This document shows, in pieces, positions 18,152 to 27,092 of a DNA stretch of 64,000 nt (positions are counted from its first letter, which is position 1; each line of letters opens with the position of its first letter). The notes beneath the pieces are model-generated. The model saw only the letters and a program-made list of their open reading frames with translations, was not told where the DNA came from and did not search any database. Source of the DNA: a virus; IMG/VR virus record IMGVR_UViG_3300026488_000011, positions 62,001-126,000 of that record; one strand, 5' to 3'. The position numbers and the translations under genes were made by a program.

Positions 18152-18213
18152 TGTTTCTCCTTTTTTTCGATTTTACTTTGTTTTAACAAAGTGTAAATAA
18201 TTTTGTTTAAATT

Positions 18214-18414
18214 CTAACTCTGTGCAAATGATTTATTTTTTTCTAGATCTTTTTTAGTGTATTTAACGATGCCTACATCATCGTATCCTTTTTCCAGCCA
18301 AAGTAACGCGATCTTATTAGCTTCTTTTAGAGTTACTAAATAATCATTGACTTCTACACCACCTACAAACACAGAATATCTTTTTTCTTTCATAAGTTTA
18401 CTATTTTTAGACAT
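18214..18414 (-). CDS. Hypothetical protein, 66 aa
   Basis: AAGGAGTCTAAT precedes the ATG, 1 nt after the upstream stop. Small basic protein with a strand-helix-strand pattern (RYSVFVGGVEVNDYLVTLKEANKIALLWLEK). The VNDYLVTLKEANKIALLWLEKG part looks like a small RNA- or protein-binding ferredoxin-type unit, but this is not certain. Cotranscribed with 18416-18667. Confidence 0.65.
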   Translation of the reverse strand: MSKNSKLMKEKRYSVFVGGVEVNDYLVTLKEANKIALLWLEKGYDDVGIVKYTKKDLEKNKSFAQS

Positions 18415-18415
18415 A

Positions 18416-18667
18416 TTAGACTCCTTGTCTTAGTTTATTGGTTATATGATAATCCTTGATCTTCTTCTTCATAACTAGATTTAGCAAAGTTTTCTCTAGT
18501 TCTTCAGTATTTACTGTCTTTAACTCACCTTTCCTAACATAAAGACTGGTAAAACCTTCAATATTTTTACCAGTCTTTAATGGCCCAGCTTTACTAACAA
18601 AATTTTCGTCAATACCGATGTTCTTTTCCAACACCAGCATTGCTACGTATTCGTTTCTATCTTTCAT
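18416..18667 (-). CDS. Hypothetical protein, 83 aa
   Basis: AAGGAGCAAAT precedes the ATG. Mixed alpha/beta protein with a basic C-terminus (LVMKKKIKDYHITNKLRQGV). No family recognised. It lies between a 26-aa membrane peptide gene and the 66-aa gene in one leftward operon. Confidence 0.65.
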   Translation of the reverse strand: MKDRNEYVAMLVLEKNIGIDENFVSKAGPLKTGKNIEGFTSLYVRKGELKTVNTEELEKTLLNLVMKKKIKDYHITNKLRQGV

Positions 18668-18687
18668 ATTTGCTCCTTCTATAATAT

Positions 18688-18768
18688 TTATTCTGGCGAC
18701 CTAAGCAGTAAAAAGATACTAGCTAAAAATACAACTCCAGACATAATTGCACCCATAAACATATCCAT
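18688..18768 (-). CDS. Small membrane peptide, 26 aa
   Basis: A very strong AAAGGAGGTTAAA site precedes ATG 18768. The product is MDMFMGAIMSGVVFLASIFL followed by LLRSPE: a single hydrophobic transmembrane helix with a short polar end. It is first in a leftward operon with the 83- and 66-aa genes, with a promoter-like motif about 30 nt upstream. Function unknown; small membrane peptides like this often modify host envelope proteins, but that is only an inference. Confidence 0.6.
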   Translation of the reverse strand: MDMFMGAIMSGVVFLASIFLLLRSPE

Positions 18769-18796
18769 TTTAACCTCCTTTGTTAAGCTTGTCTAG

Positions 18797-18810
18797 TTAA
18801 TAATATAAGG
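18797..18810 (-). promoter_or_regulatory. Early-promoter-like motif
   Basis: Leftward CCTTATATTATTAA followed by CTAGACAAG, about 30 nt before the 26-aa gene. The CTAGACAA extension recurs upstream of 27027 and 33536. Confidence 0.4.
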
Positions 18811-18824
18811 GTGTAAAAATATAG

Positions 18825-18852
18825 ACCTACAGAGGATTATTCCTCTGTAGGT
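18825..18852 (-). terminator. Terminator of the metalloprotease-kinase gene
   Basis: ACCTACAGAGGA / TCCTCTGTAGGT, 12-bp perfect stem with a 4-nt loop containing the leftward TAA stop (18837-18839); followed by CTATATTTTTAC. Confidence 0.8.
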
Positions 18853-20846
18853 AATTTATAACCTCTATTTCTTTTGTCGTAGATAGGATCACTAATTATT
18901 AGACTCCCATCTGAATTAATCCCTACGTTACCGTAATGTATATCTAACACCAATGGACTCGTATCTTTAAACCCTCTAACGAAATCATATAGCGCTTCTA
19001 CCTGATCTCTTAAATCCGGATGAATAGACTCATCATCGGATATTTCATCCAGAATCATTTCTAGTTCTTTTTTAATGCTCACATAACCGTATAAATTACT
19101 TATTCTATCATCCACTCTATTACATGTCTCTATAAAATATCTGATATGTTTATTATTTCTACCAGGGAATTCCAGTTTATCCACTTCTATAACATAAAAT
19201 GGTTTCAGACCAGGAATAGTGAATGTTTCTGTATTTAATACGTTAAATCTATCCCTTATTCTATTCAACCACATAAATTTAATAATATCAGATGTCAACA
19301 ATATGACTGTGTCATCCAACGTAATAGCAGTTGTAGCTACACCGTTATTAATATCGTAATCCTTATCAGAGATCAGTCTGATATTTTTCTCTCCAAGTTT
19401 TAACTCTAAATTGTATTTGGATTTAATATATTTATTAACTTCATCCAGTAATGCAGGAGATGCTTTAAATAGTTTTACAGGTGGCCAGTATTCCAGTTTA
19501 GTCACATATTCCTCATTACCGAGAGTCAGTTCCTCTGCTCCGAGTTCAATTTTCTTACCTAGATAATGAAAGTCGTTATCTATTAGTTCTTCTATCAGTT
19601 TCTCAATCTCTTTACTAGGCTTAAGTGTTGCACCGAAATTAAAACCTGTTCCTTGGTAATGGATTAAAAATGAAAACACTGATTCCTCTTCTAGTTTCTT
19701 CATAATTTCTTCCAGTGCATCAATTTGTTTAATTGTTTCTTGCAAATCTTTTTTGTTTAGTTTATAAGATCTAAGTATTCTTATTAGATCTAATTTTATT
19801 TTCTTTATTCTATCAGGAAACTTATCATACCTACCTGCATCCATCATAAACATGCGAATTAAAATGTTTATTAGAAGATAAGATCCAATCAAAAATAGCG
19901 TAGCCCAGAATGTAAATAAAACGTTTGAGCTAAATGACCATAAATAAAATAGAATCATGAGTGTCAAATTTATAAGACCTAATAAACCGGACATAAATAT
20001 TTTCTTATACTCAGGATTGAAGTATTTAATAAGTCCAGTTGCTAAGTACTCTCCGTAACCAAACCTGACTGCAAAATCGTCAGCATTCAACTCTACCTGA
20101 TTATTATTCTTATAATCTGTACCTAGCTTCCTTAATAAGTTATCTAACGGTTCTACCAATCTGTTTACAGTATTGATTGCTAAAAGTGCTTGGTCTTTTT
20201 TATTTAACTTATCTATTTTCTCTCCAGTAACTATTTCTAATTCCTTAATAACCTTGTCTAAATTTCCAGATTTAGCAGCTAACCATGCCTCTATCAAGTG
20301 TATATTATTCTGTACTGAGTATGCCATAAATTCGAAACTAGTAAAACAATGTCCTATCTCATGCATAATTACAGCTGCTATTTCCTTTTTACTTAAGTGA
20401 TTTCCCTCGATTTCGTTAGAGTCTATGAATAACCAACCTTTAACATTCTTAGGAACACCTAATACTTTTGCTTTCTCGTAGTCAATTTTTATTTTTACAG
20501 ACTTTAATATTTTATAGTTCTCTAGTAATGTTTTTTCAATACCACTTGTTGGTTTTACTTCATGTATGTCTCCCACTGGAACATTTACCTCGGTAAGTAC
20601 TGCAGGTGGTATACATGCAAATCCATCATCACTGCTTTTAACTAATAATCTAAATCCAAATCTGTCGTATATCATGTCTGACAGTTTATTAAAATGTTCT
20701 AACCTTACTCCTGTATCTTGCATCTCTTCTATTAGTGTCTCTAACTGTAAATTAAACGGATCATCGTACATAGGATGTACTAGTGTTTCAAAACCTTCTT
20801 TAACATTTTCCGATTTTGTTTTTTCCGGAATAAATTTATCAAACAT
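18837..20846 (-). CDS. Membrane M48-like metalloprotease fused to a kinase-like C-terminus
   Basis: This 669-aa protein has two separate signatures. The N-terminal half has HEIGH at residues 162-166, the HExxH zinc site. About 90 residues on comes ELNADDFAVRFG, the ExxxD third-ligand motif of M48-type gluzincins. Two long hydrophobic helices follow at about 290-340 (LLGLINLTLMILFYLW; FWATLFLIGSYLLINILI). The C-terminal 200 residues end in LDIHYGNVGINSDGSLIISD (634-653), the H-x-G-N...D-P pattern of phage and APH-type kinase catalytic and metal loops. The segment before it (KPFYVIEVDKLEF) looks like the N-lobe hinge. A canonical HRD aspartate is replaced by the LD-x-H form. AAGGAGAAAAGA precedes the ATG. 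A role at the host inner membrane is plausible but unproven. Confidence 0.7.
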   Translation of the reverse strand: MFDKFIPEKTKSENVKEGFETLVHPMYDDPFNLQLETLIEEMQDTGVRLEHFNKLSDMIYDRFGFRLLVKSSDDGFACIPPAVLTEVNVPVGDIHEVKPTSGIEKTLLENYKILKSVKIKIDYEKAKVLGVPKNVKGWLFIDSNEIEGNHLSKKEIAAVIMHEIGHCFTSFEFMAYSVQNNIHLIEAWLAAKSGNLDKVIKELEIVTGEKIDKLNKKDQALLAINTVNRLVEPLDNLLRKLGTDYKNNNQVELNADDFAVRFGYGEYLATGLIKYFNPEYKKIFMSGLLGLINLTLMILFYLWSFSSNVLFTFWATLFLIGSYLLINILIRMFMMDAGRYDKFPDRIKKIKLDLIRILRSYKLNKKDLQETIKQIDALEEIMKKLEEESVFSFLIHYQGTGFNFGATLKPSKEIEKLIEELIDNDFHYLGKKIELGAEELTLGNEEYVTKLEYWPPVKLFKASPALLDEVNKYIKSKYNLELKLGEKNIRLISDKDYDINNGVATTAITLDDTVILLTSDIIKFMWLNRIRDRFNVLNTETFTIPGLKPFYVIEVDKLEFPGRNNKHIRYFIETCNRVDDRISNLYGYVSIKKELEMILDEISDDESIHPDLRDQVEALYDFVRGFKDTSPLVLDIHYGNVGINSDGSLIISDPIYDKRNRGYKLPTEE

Positions 20847-20924
20847 TCTTTTCTCCTTAATATCGTTAAGATTTCAATTAAACCACGCATTCATTGAAGA
20901 TAAATCTAACATAAAGGAGAAAAT

Positions 20925-22304
20925 ATGGACAATTATGTATCCATAGATACAGTGGACATAATGGAGAATATAATAGCTTTAGAAAGCTATTTAGAATTTG
21001 AAGATACTATAGAGAAGATGAACGAAAAAGAACAAGAATTGGTACTGAGACCAATTACTGCTGGTAATGAAAGTGTTAAGGAAACTGTAAACAAAATGAT
21101 TAAAACAGTGGTAGAGAATGTAAAAAAGCTTTGGAAAGCTATAAAACAACTTATCAAAAAGATTATAGACTGGGTTAGAGGGTTGTTTGGTAAAAATAAA
21201 AAGAAGAACATAGATATAGCTAAAGAAGTTGAAAAACAAATGGAAGAAGAAACTGCAAAATACCTAGAAAATAAAAAAGAAATAGTAGTTAAGTTAGATA
21301 AAGTAAAAGAAGAACAAAAAGAAAATGATGAAGAATTAAAAGCCATAGAATTTAACTTAGCTAAAAGTTTTCTAATCATGTACACGGATAAAGCTATTGA
21401 TTTAATAAACTCTGGTAAATTAAAACTTAAAAAAGATATAGAGATGAAAATCAAAAAAGAGTTGTTCTCAATAGCCTTTACCGATAAGGAAATTTCTCCT
21501 AAAAGATTTCTAGAATTTACAGCAGCACAAGGTATTTTTATTAAACAATTAGACGTTGTCCTAGAGTACGAAGGTATTAGAATAATTGATAAAAGCAAAG
21601 GAACTGGACTGGACTTAGTTTTAGCTGCTTCTCCGGTAAGATTGAAGAAAACTAGTCTTGATGATGCTATTATTAAAGTAATACAAAGACATTATAAATC
21701 TGCGTTTGTGGTAGATACCGATAGCTTTACTAGACATAGATTAAAATTCAGAATAGCTGATATGAAGAGCGCTGGACATGTTTCTTTCGCCATAGACAAA
21801 GCTAAGAAGTATAACAAAGTAAAAATATCAGATATAGAAAAGAATCCTGAAAAGTATAAAGCTATTGAAGACTTAATTAATAAAGCTAAAAAATGTAAAA
21901 CAGAGTTCCTCACACTAGACGGTGATAGCAAGATACCTGGATTTAATTTAAGTAAGACTAAGTTGATCTTACCTAAATTATCAGATATGACTGAAATTGC
22001 TACGACCATGGATAAAGTTAAAGCCTTGGCTAAAGACATGACTGATAAATTGGATAAGTTACTGAAAGAAACTGATAAGGCTATTGAGGATTATACTAAA
22101 AGCAATCAAAATCCTATCCTGCTAAATGCTTTAAAAGTATTTATTAAAAAATACAGATTTATTAATCAAGGTTATCTATCTACCTTAGCCGATAGTAATA
22201 AAACAATTGAAGACTACTTATACTTCAGAACTGTACTACATTTATCCCCTAACTATTTCGAAAATGAACCTTTAGAAATAGCTGAAATGTTAAAACCAGA
22301 ATAA
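20925..22304 (+). CDS. Hypothetical lysine-rich protein, 459 aa, possible internal virion protein
   Basis: AAAGGAGAAAAT precedes the ATG. The N-terminus has an acidic helix (IENIIALESYLEFED-like), then a strongly basic amphipathic segment at residues 65-95 (KLWKAIKQLIKKIIDWVRGL). The rest is a charged helical protein with a beta-containing middle. No enzyme motif was found. Basic, coiled virion proteins of this sort are injected or packed inside phiKZ-like heads, often after cleavage of an acidic N-terminus; that match is suggestive only. It lies alone on the plus strand between two leftward genes and shares its terminator with the RecJ-like gene. Confidence 0.55.
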   Translation: MDNYVSIDTVDIMENIIALESYLEFEDTIEKMNEKEQELVLRPITAGNESVKETVNKMIKTVVENVKKLWKAIKQLIKKIIDWVRGLFGKNKKKNIDIAKEVEKQMEEETAKYLENKKEIVVKLDKVKEEQKENDEELKAIEFNLAKSFLIMYTDKAIDLINSGKLKLKKDIEMKIKKELFSIAFTDKEISPKRFLEFTAAQGIFIKQLDVVLEYEGIRIIDKSKGTGLDLVLAASPVRLKKTSLDDAIIKVIQRHYKSAFVVDTDSFTRHRLKFRIADMKSAGHVSFAIDKAKKYNKVKISDIEKNPEKYKAIEDLINKAKKCKTEFLTLDGDSKIPGFNLSKTKLILPKLSDMTEIATTMDKVKALAKDMTDKLDKLLKETDKAIEDYTKSNQNPILLNALKVFIKKYRFINQGYLSTLADSNKTIEDYLYFRTVLHLSPNYFENEPLEIAEMLKPE

Positions 22305-22310
22305 AAATAT

Positions 22311-22342
22311 ATGTTACCACTGGATTAATCCAGTGGTAACAT
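22311..22342. terminator. 32-nt palindromic bidirectional terminator
   Basis: ATGTTACCACTGGATT / AATCCAGTGGTAACAT, a perfect palindrome between convergent genes. The leftward TAA stop (22325-22327) sits at its centre. Confidence 0.8.
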
Positions 22343-24166
22343 TTTCTCTACATTTAATAAAATAGAGTTAGAAGACATATACGTACTAACTGAAATGGCA
22401 TATACTATTCTGATTTTCTTAATAGATCTTATCTCTACGTCTAGCTTATTATCCAAGTCTTCCTTCGTAAACGTGTAAAACATACTTACTTTAAAATCTG
22501 ACAACTGGGAAAACTTCAATTTGGCTTTTAGATATTTCTTTCCGTTCTTAGTAAATACTCTAAAGCTATGGATATAAACATCTGATGCGAACAATGGTCT
22601 TGGAAAACCTTGACCATATGGACCAGCAGCCCTTACGTCGAATAGATTTGTAAACAATCTTTTATTGCTGTAAATTATATCGTCTACGTAGATTGTTTCT
22701 TCTCTACTTAAATCTTCTTTACTGACTTCTTCCACGAGTAGATTAAAGAAATTTTCTAGATCAGGTTTTATTTTTACACCTACTGCTTGCTTATGTCCTC
22801 CATGTTTAATGATCACATCTGATCTACTGTATATTTTATCTAATATCTCTTTAAGATTAGCCTTATTTCCAGATAACCTACCTGAACCTATCAATACCTT
22901 TTCTCCATCCCTATCATGTTCTGTAAAACATATTACTACATTATAACCTTCCGAAAATAGAATGTTGTTAGCAATAATGCCTTGCAAGCCTTCTGTGTTT
23001 TTTATAAGAGCTACTAAGACATTATCAGTTTTGTATACTACTTTATCTTCTCTTTTTAAAGCTTCTATTTGTAGTTCTTTCCTTTTATCGTTTAGGTCTT
23101 CTATCTCGTTAAGGTAGACCTCGGAATCATCTAAGTCTTCTGCTATCATTAATTCCAAAGCAAGACTAGGGTTATCTATTCTGCCTGCTGCATTTAGTTT
23201 AGGAACTACTTCAAAGCCTAATACCACTTCATCTATGAAATAACTAGTAGTTAGATTTTCTCGCACTCTCGTCCAAAACACATCATGTTGGATAACATTG
23301 CTGTTTATATCCTTTAGAGCCTTTATTAGTATCTTTCTGTTTATATAGTCTTTTAAGCTCACCACATCGCTTACTATCGTCATACCTACATAGGTGAGTA
23401 AGTAATAATAATAGTCTACTTTGTTATCAAATTGCGTCGGATATTTTATTTCTTCTAACTCTGGATACTTTTTAACTAAATTTAAGTATGCGTATAGTAG
23501 AGAAAAATATATTACATTAGCACCAGTTATATGTTTAGACATCTTGCTATCTAGTCTCTGTGGATTGATGAAAGCATCAGCTACGGTAGATACAGTGTTA
23601 GAAATATCATAGAGATGATGGTCGGTTACTACTATTTTTATACCTAGTTTTTCCTTTAAGTATTCAAATCTCTCTCTGTCATGACTACCATGATCAGATG
23701 TTACTAATACGTCAAATGGTTTTATCTCATACATCCTAACCAACATCTCTACTATTTTATCATTAATACCGTTACCATATTCTCTTCTATTCGGAATAAC
23801 TTCAAAGTTATCCATATTAAACAGATGTTTATACATCTTATACGCTATAGCTCCAGACGTCACTCCGTCCACATCATAATCGCATACATGTATCACTCTC
23901 AAGTTTTTAGTAATTACTTCTTCCATAATGTTTGTAAACTTATCTACATCAGGTAGATTTCGTATAAAATCAGTTGTTAAGATTTTATTTAATCTAGTTT
24001 TATAATAGGGTTCTAGTTCTTCGAATTTCTCATACCTACCAGCATATATAGCTTTTACTAAATCCCTAGTTTCGTATTCACTTAACTTTAGAAACACTTC
24101 TGGATTTAACTTCCTCAATTTTATGCCTGTTTTCTCCATATCCTTAATTAGATCTTCTTTCATCAT
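22325..24166 (-). CDS. RecJ-like DHH single-strand exonuclease
   Basis: ATG 24166 is preferred over a GTG at 24193 because AAAGGATAAGG precedes it, giving 613 aa. DHH-family motifs follow in order: DYDVDGVTS (about residues 96-104), a RRE-containing motif II region (IPNRREYGNGIN), DHGSHD, and TDHH. The DHHA1 C-terminal part holds GGHKQAVGVKI. RecJ degrades single-stranded DNA 5' to 3' with Mn or Mg bound by the Asp/His set; here it would serve recombination, repair or host DNA breakdown. About 130 C-terminal residues form an extra OB-like strand-rich domain (YLKAKLKFSQLSDFKVSMFY), as in RecJ. It faces the 459-aa gene across a shared terminator. Confidence 0.85.
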   Translation of the reverse strand: MMKEDLIKDMEKTGIKLRKLNPEVFLKLSEYETRDLVKAIYAGRYEKFEELEPYYKTRLNKILTTDFIRNLPDVDKFTNIMEEVITKNLRVIHVCDYDVDGVTSGAIAYKMYKHLFNMDNFEVIPNRREYGNGINDKIVEMLVRMYEIKPFDVLVTSDHGSHDRERFEYLKEKLGIKIVVTDHHLYDISNTVSTVADAFINPQRLDSKMSKHITGANVIYFSLLYAYLNLVKKYPELEEIKYPTQFDNKVDYYYYLLTYVGMTIVSDVVSLKDYINRKILIKALKDINSNVIQHDVFWTRVRENLTTSYFIDEVVLGFEVVPKLNAAGRIDNPSLALELMIAEDLDDSEVYLNEIEDLNDKRKELQIEALKREDKVVYKTDNVLVALIKNTEGLQGIIANNILFSEGYNVVICFTEHDRDGEKVLIGSGRLSGNKANLKEILDKIYSRSDVIIKHGGHKQAVGVKIKPDLENFFNLLVEEVSKEDLSREETIYVDDIIYSNKRLFTNLFDVRAAGPYGQGFPRPLFASDVYIHSFRVFTKNGKKYLKAKLKFSQLSDFKVSMFYTFTKEDLDNKLDVEIRSIKKIRIVYAISVSTYMSSNSILLNVEKMLPLD

Positions 24167-24263
24167 TTCCTTATCCTTTCTTTTATCTTTCACAAAATCC
24201 TAATTTGTTATTTAATACTGGTAATCGGTCGATTTGTTGAATAAAGATTAGTAAGGAGAAGTA

Positions 24264-25481
24264 ATGAACAGATATAAAGATGTTAAATCTTTTTTTAGTT
24301 ACTGGTTAAGAGATATTAAATTTGACGAGAAACTTTTTAAAGAACTACAAAATTTTAGACTTTCATGGGCGACTAAGACTGACGAATATGTGGAGTTTTT
24401 AGGGAGTAACTTGCTAGGAGTGCATAACATTGTATTTTCTAGTCTAGACGATGATGCTCTGTTGTCTATATTTAAAATCAGTGACCTGAAAGAGTTACAA
24501 GAAGATTTTTACAAGGTAGAAGGTATTAATAAGAAATTCAAGATAGCTAGTAATGTCATTTATCATATGCTAATATATACCGCGCATAGGTTTATCACAA
24601 ATAGTAAACTTAAAAAGAACGTTCAGTATGGAGGAGCTAGAGAAGCTTGTCTAATTATGCAATATAGAATGTTTTCTAGTTTCTATTACCATTATTTTAA
24701 ATATCTAGTAGACCCAAACATAGCACAGACAGTGTATGAAAAGTTATCTCACAAATACTTGATTAAACAACTAGGAAGCTGGCAAGAAGTATTCGATTAT
24801 AGAGTAAAGAAATGTCTAGAAAAATCATCTCCATTTTACAAAAGATTAGTTAGACTAACTACTGAAGACGCTGTAAGGATAATAATCGATATACAAACTA
24901 AGCTGAGATCAAATGTCATAAGCATTTATAAAATACTAGTAGAAGTAGTTAATAATAAAGAAGCCATGAATACGGTAGATGCTACATTTACAGGGGGAGA
25001 GAATAACGAGAAACAAGTTAGAGATGTGGATAGTCTAAACAAATACGTTAACATTATGAAGCAGATAACATATTCTCCAAATGACTTTATAGATCATGAC
25101 TTAGTTACAGTAGTAGTTAGTTTGTTTCCTAATATAAAAGAAGATCTTATAACTAAGTTTCTAGTCTGCATGACCGAGGAGAGAATAAATAAACCTAAAA
25201 ATTACTATCCATTATTAGAGAAGATGATTTATATAAATCTGGAATATCTACAAAGATGGAATGTAAATATCTCAGATAGATCTACCATACCTAAAGCCTT
25301 AGTGATGGTCAGAAACTACTGGTCTAGTAGTAAGGTTAAAAATAAAGACATGGATGAAATAAAAAATTATTTAAGACGTATGGCTAAAGTATGTACAGGT
25401 AAAAGAACTAGTTGGTTAGTAAATAGTCTATCTATAGCATTTGTAACTTATGTATTTCTACGAATGCTAAAAAACGATTAA
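24264..25481 (+). CDS. Hypothetical helical protein with C-terminal membrane-like helix, 405 aa
   Basis: AAGGAGAAGTA precedes the ATG. The protein is almost entirely alpha-helical, rich in Lys, Tyr and Phe, with segments such as EACLIMQYRMFSSFYYHYF and a C-terminal hydrophobic stretch (LVNSLSIAFVTYVFLRMLK). No catalytic motif. It is followed 37 nt later by the 150-aa Cys-containing gene in the same direction. A virion or head-assembly role is possible from context, but I do not recognise the family. Confidence 0.65.
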   Translation: MNRYKDVKSFFSYWLRDIKFDEKLFKELQNFRLSWATKTDEYVEFLGSNLLGVHNIVFSSLDDDALLSIFKISDLKELQEDFYKVEGINKKFKIASNVIYHMLIYTAHRFITNSKLKKNVQYGGAREACLIMQYRMFSSFYYHYFKYLVDPNIAQTVYEKLSHKYLIKQLGSWQEVFDYRVKKCLEKSSPFYKRLVRLTTEDAVRIIIDIQTKLRSNVISIYKILVEVVNNKEAMNTVDATFTGGENNEKQVRDVDSLNKYVNIMKQITYSPNDFIDHDLVTVVVSLFPNIKEDLITKFLVCMTEERINKPKNYYPLLEKMIYINLEYLQRWNVNISDRSTIPKALVMVRNYWSSSKVKNKDMDEIKNYLRRMAKVCTGKRTSWLVNSLSIAFVTYVFLRMLKND

Positions 25482-25518
25482 TTAACTGAATTAAATAAAA
25501 AACAATTAAGGAGTTCAC

Positions 25519-25971
25519 ATGGATATGGAGAAATTTTTCCCAGAAGTTTATGATACTACAACTGAAGAAACAACTAATAAAGATGCCGATAAAGACACAA
25601 GTACAACAAACACGGATGATGCAAGCAATGAAGAAAAAGATCCGTATATTGGATTCGAAGTTAATGACGTAGATGAAGAAACAAAGAAAGAGTTTGAAGA
25701 TGCTGAAGTAGAAGAGACTAAGGATAAAAAGGGCAAGAAGAAAATTAAGATTAAAATTAAACATCCTGGAGCAATGACTGAGTATTGTAAGAAGAAAGGG
25801 TATGACGGCGTAACATGTGGTTGTTTGTGCGAAGCTATGAACGACCCTGATCCAGTATGGCATAAACGTGCAAACTTTGCTTATGTATTCGGTTTTCGTA
25901 AAAACGGTAAACAATGTGCCTGTATGGAAGAAATCTATAAAAAGAGAAAGAAAGAGAAAAATAAAAAATAG
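25519..25971 (+). CDS. Small protein with acidic N-terminus and HPGA...KRANFA motif, 150 aa
   Basis: AAGGAGTTCAC precedes the ATG. Residues 10-75 are acidic and Thr/Asp/Glu-rich, probably disordered. They are followed by a lysine run (KKGKKKIKIKIKHPGAM) and a compact Cys-rich unit: HPGAMTEYCKKKGYDGVTCG, then CLCEAMND, then KRANFAYVF. The KPGAL...KRRAxLA-type arrangement is a small motif common in phage structural proteins; here it is enriched with at least five cysteines. A zinc site is possible. The tail is basic. It abuts a hairpin shared with the convergent gene at 25984. Confidence 0.65.
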   Translation: MDMEKFFPEVYDTTTEETTNKDADKDTSTTNTDDASNEEKDPYIGFEVNDVDEETKKEFEDAEVEETKDKKGKKKIKIKIKHPGAMTEYCKKKGYDGVTCGCLCEAMNDPDPVWHKRANFAYVFGFRKNGKQCACMEEIYKKRKKEKNKK

Positions 25972-26002
25972 ATCAACGAGGGACTATTTATCCCCGTTGA
26001 TC
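25971..26002. terminator. Bidirectional terminator between 25971 and 25984 genes
   Basis: GATCAACGAGGGA / TCCCCGTTGATC with one mismatch and a short loop that holds the leftward TAG stop (25984-25986). Both convergent genes end at it. Confidence 0.75.
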
Positions 26003-27027
26003 AAAATTCTTCTCGCGATCACTTTTAACAGGAATTCAGCTATAGTTTTCTCCTGTAATGGCGCGGATATATTCAACTCGTCATCCAGTATGTAGTAGTT
26101 TCCATCGGTCAGAGACCAAATATATTTTATGTCATCTATCTCGTGATTTCCTATCACGACACTTCCTTCCACTGCGAAAGCTTTATGCTCTTTGCCGTTT
26201 ATAACTACTACGTTTATACTTCTGCTATCGTATTCTATATCTGCTCTGTCAAAGACATACATAGAGACGCATGCGTTTAGTCCTGAGGATATGTTCTCGA
26301 CTTCTGATTCGATATTTGAAAAGATCGGAGCAGCTAATAGTTTATCGCCCAACATCCAAGCAACCATCTCGTAATTGCATTCTGATTCTATTACGTAATA
26401 CTCGCCTAAGCTTAACAATTTCGAATGACCATTTTCTACTAAATATTTCCCTAGCTCTCTAGCTAGCTTCTTATTGCTGTATGCTTCAGAAAAGTCTATA
26501 TCAGCGTCATCATCCATAAGATAAATCTTTTTAATAGATATAGCAAACTCATCAACATGTTTTATTATGTTATTTTTATTCGCCTTAACTCCGCTTACTT
26601 TAAGTATCTCTACTTCCATATCAGCGAATGTACCATAAATGGTAAAAGTTTTGCTTAACTTGGCATTTAGCGTTAAGGTTGTTTCTATTGTTTTTAGTTC
26701 GCTACTGTTTTCTGATTGGTTGTCAGATTGGGTATTCATAGGCATTCTTGACGAAGTTAGCCCGTCGCCAGCCATACGCACGTTAAACGTATCGTATGGG
26801 TAGAAAGGTTGTGGTGCTGCGTAACATGGCCCCGCTGCCGGGTTATGATGGTTTGTAAACATTGGTCCATTATAGCTCATTTGTCCACTAAATGCGTTCG
26901 GATAAAGAAATTGTGGTACTGTGTGGTAGCATCCTGACCCCAATACGAGATTACTGTAAGGCCCTGGATTCGTCGGCCCGTTATAATTCATATGTTCGAT
27001 ACCAGGTCTAAAGTTTTCTCTTTTCAT
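25984..27027 (-). CDS. Hypothetical protein with Pro/Gly/Tyr/Asn-rich N-terminus, 347 aa
   Basis: ATG 27027 is preferred over a GTG at 27033 because AAGGAG lies 5 nt upstream. The first 100 residues are low in charge and rich in Pro, Gly, Asn, Tyr and Met (NYNGPTNPGPYSN; NHHNPAAGPCYAAPQPFYPY), typical of a disordered, self-associating segment. A short polar linker follows (NTQSDNQSENSSELKT). The C-terminal 230 residues are an ordered alpha/beta domain. No family recognised. An early-promoter-like motif lies about 35 nt upstream, so early expression is likely. Confidence 0.7.
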   Translation of the reverse strand: MKRENFRPGIEHMNYNGPTNPGPYSNLVLGSGCYHTVPQFLYPNAFSGQMSYNGPMFTNHHNPAAGPCYAAPQPFYPYDTFNVRMAGDGLTSSRMPMNTQSDNQSENSSELKTIETTLTLNAKLSKTFTIYGTFADMEVEILKVSGVKANKNNIIKHVDEFAISIKKIYLMDDDADIDFSEAYSNKKLARELGKYLVENGHSKLLSLGEYYVIESECNYEMVAWMLGDKLLAAPIFSNIESEVENISSGLNACVSMYVFDRADIEYDSRSINVVVINGKEHKAFAVEGSVVIGNHEIDDIKYIWSLTDGNYYILDDELNISAPLQEKTIAEFLLKVIARRILINGDK

Positions 27028-27061
27028 ATTCACTCCTTTTTTGGTTTAGTTTGTCTAGTTA

Positions 27062-27070
27062 GTAATATGT
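27062..27070 (-). promoter_or_regulatory. Early-promoter-like motif
   Basis: Leftward ACATATTACTAACTAGACAA, about 35 nt upstream of the 347-aa gene. It carries the same CTAGACAA extension as at 18797 and 33562. Confidence 0.45.
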
Positions 27071-27092
27071 AAGTAAAACTAAATGAATTAAT

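Noticed and set aside
20925-22304. 459-aa protein as the phage nucleus shell protein (chimallin)
   Set aside because: Strong basic amphipathic segment and coiled nature do not fit, and no recognisable similarity could be claimed.
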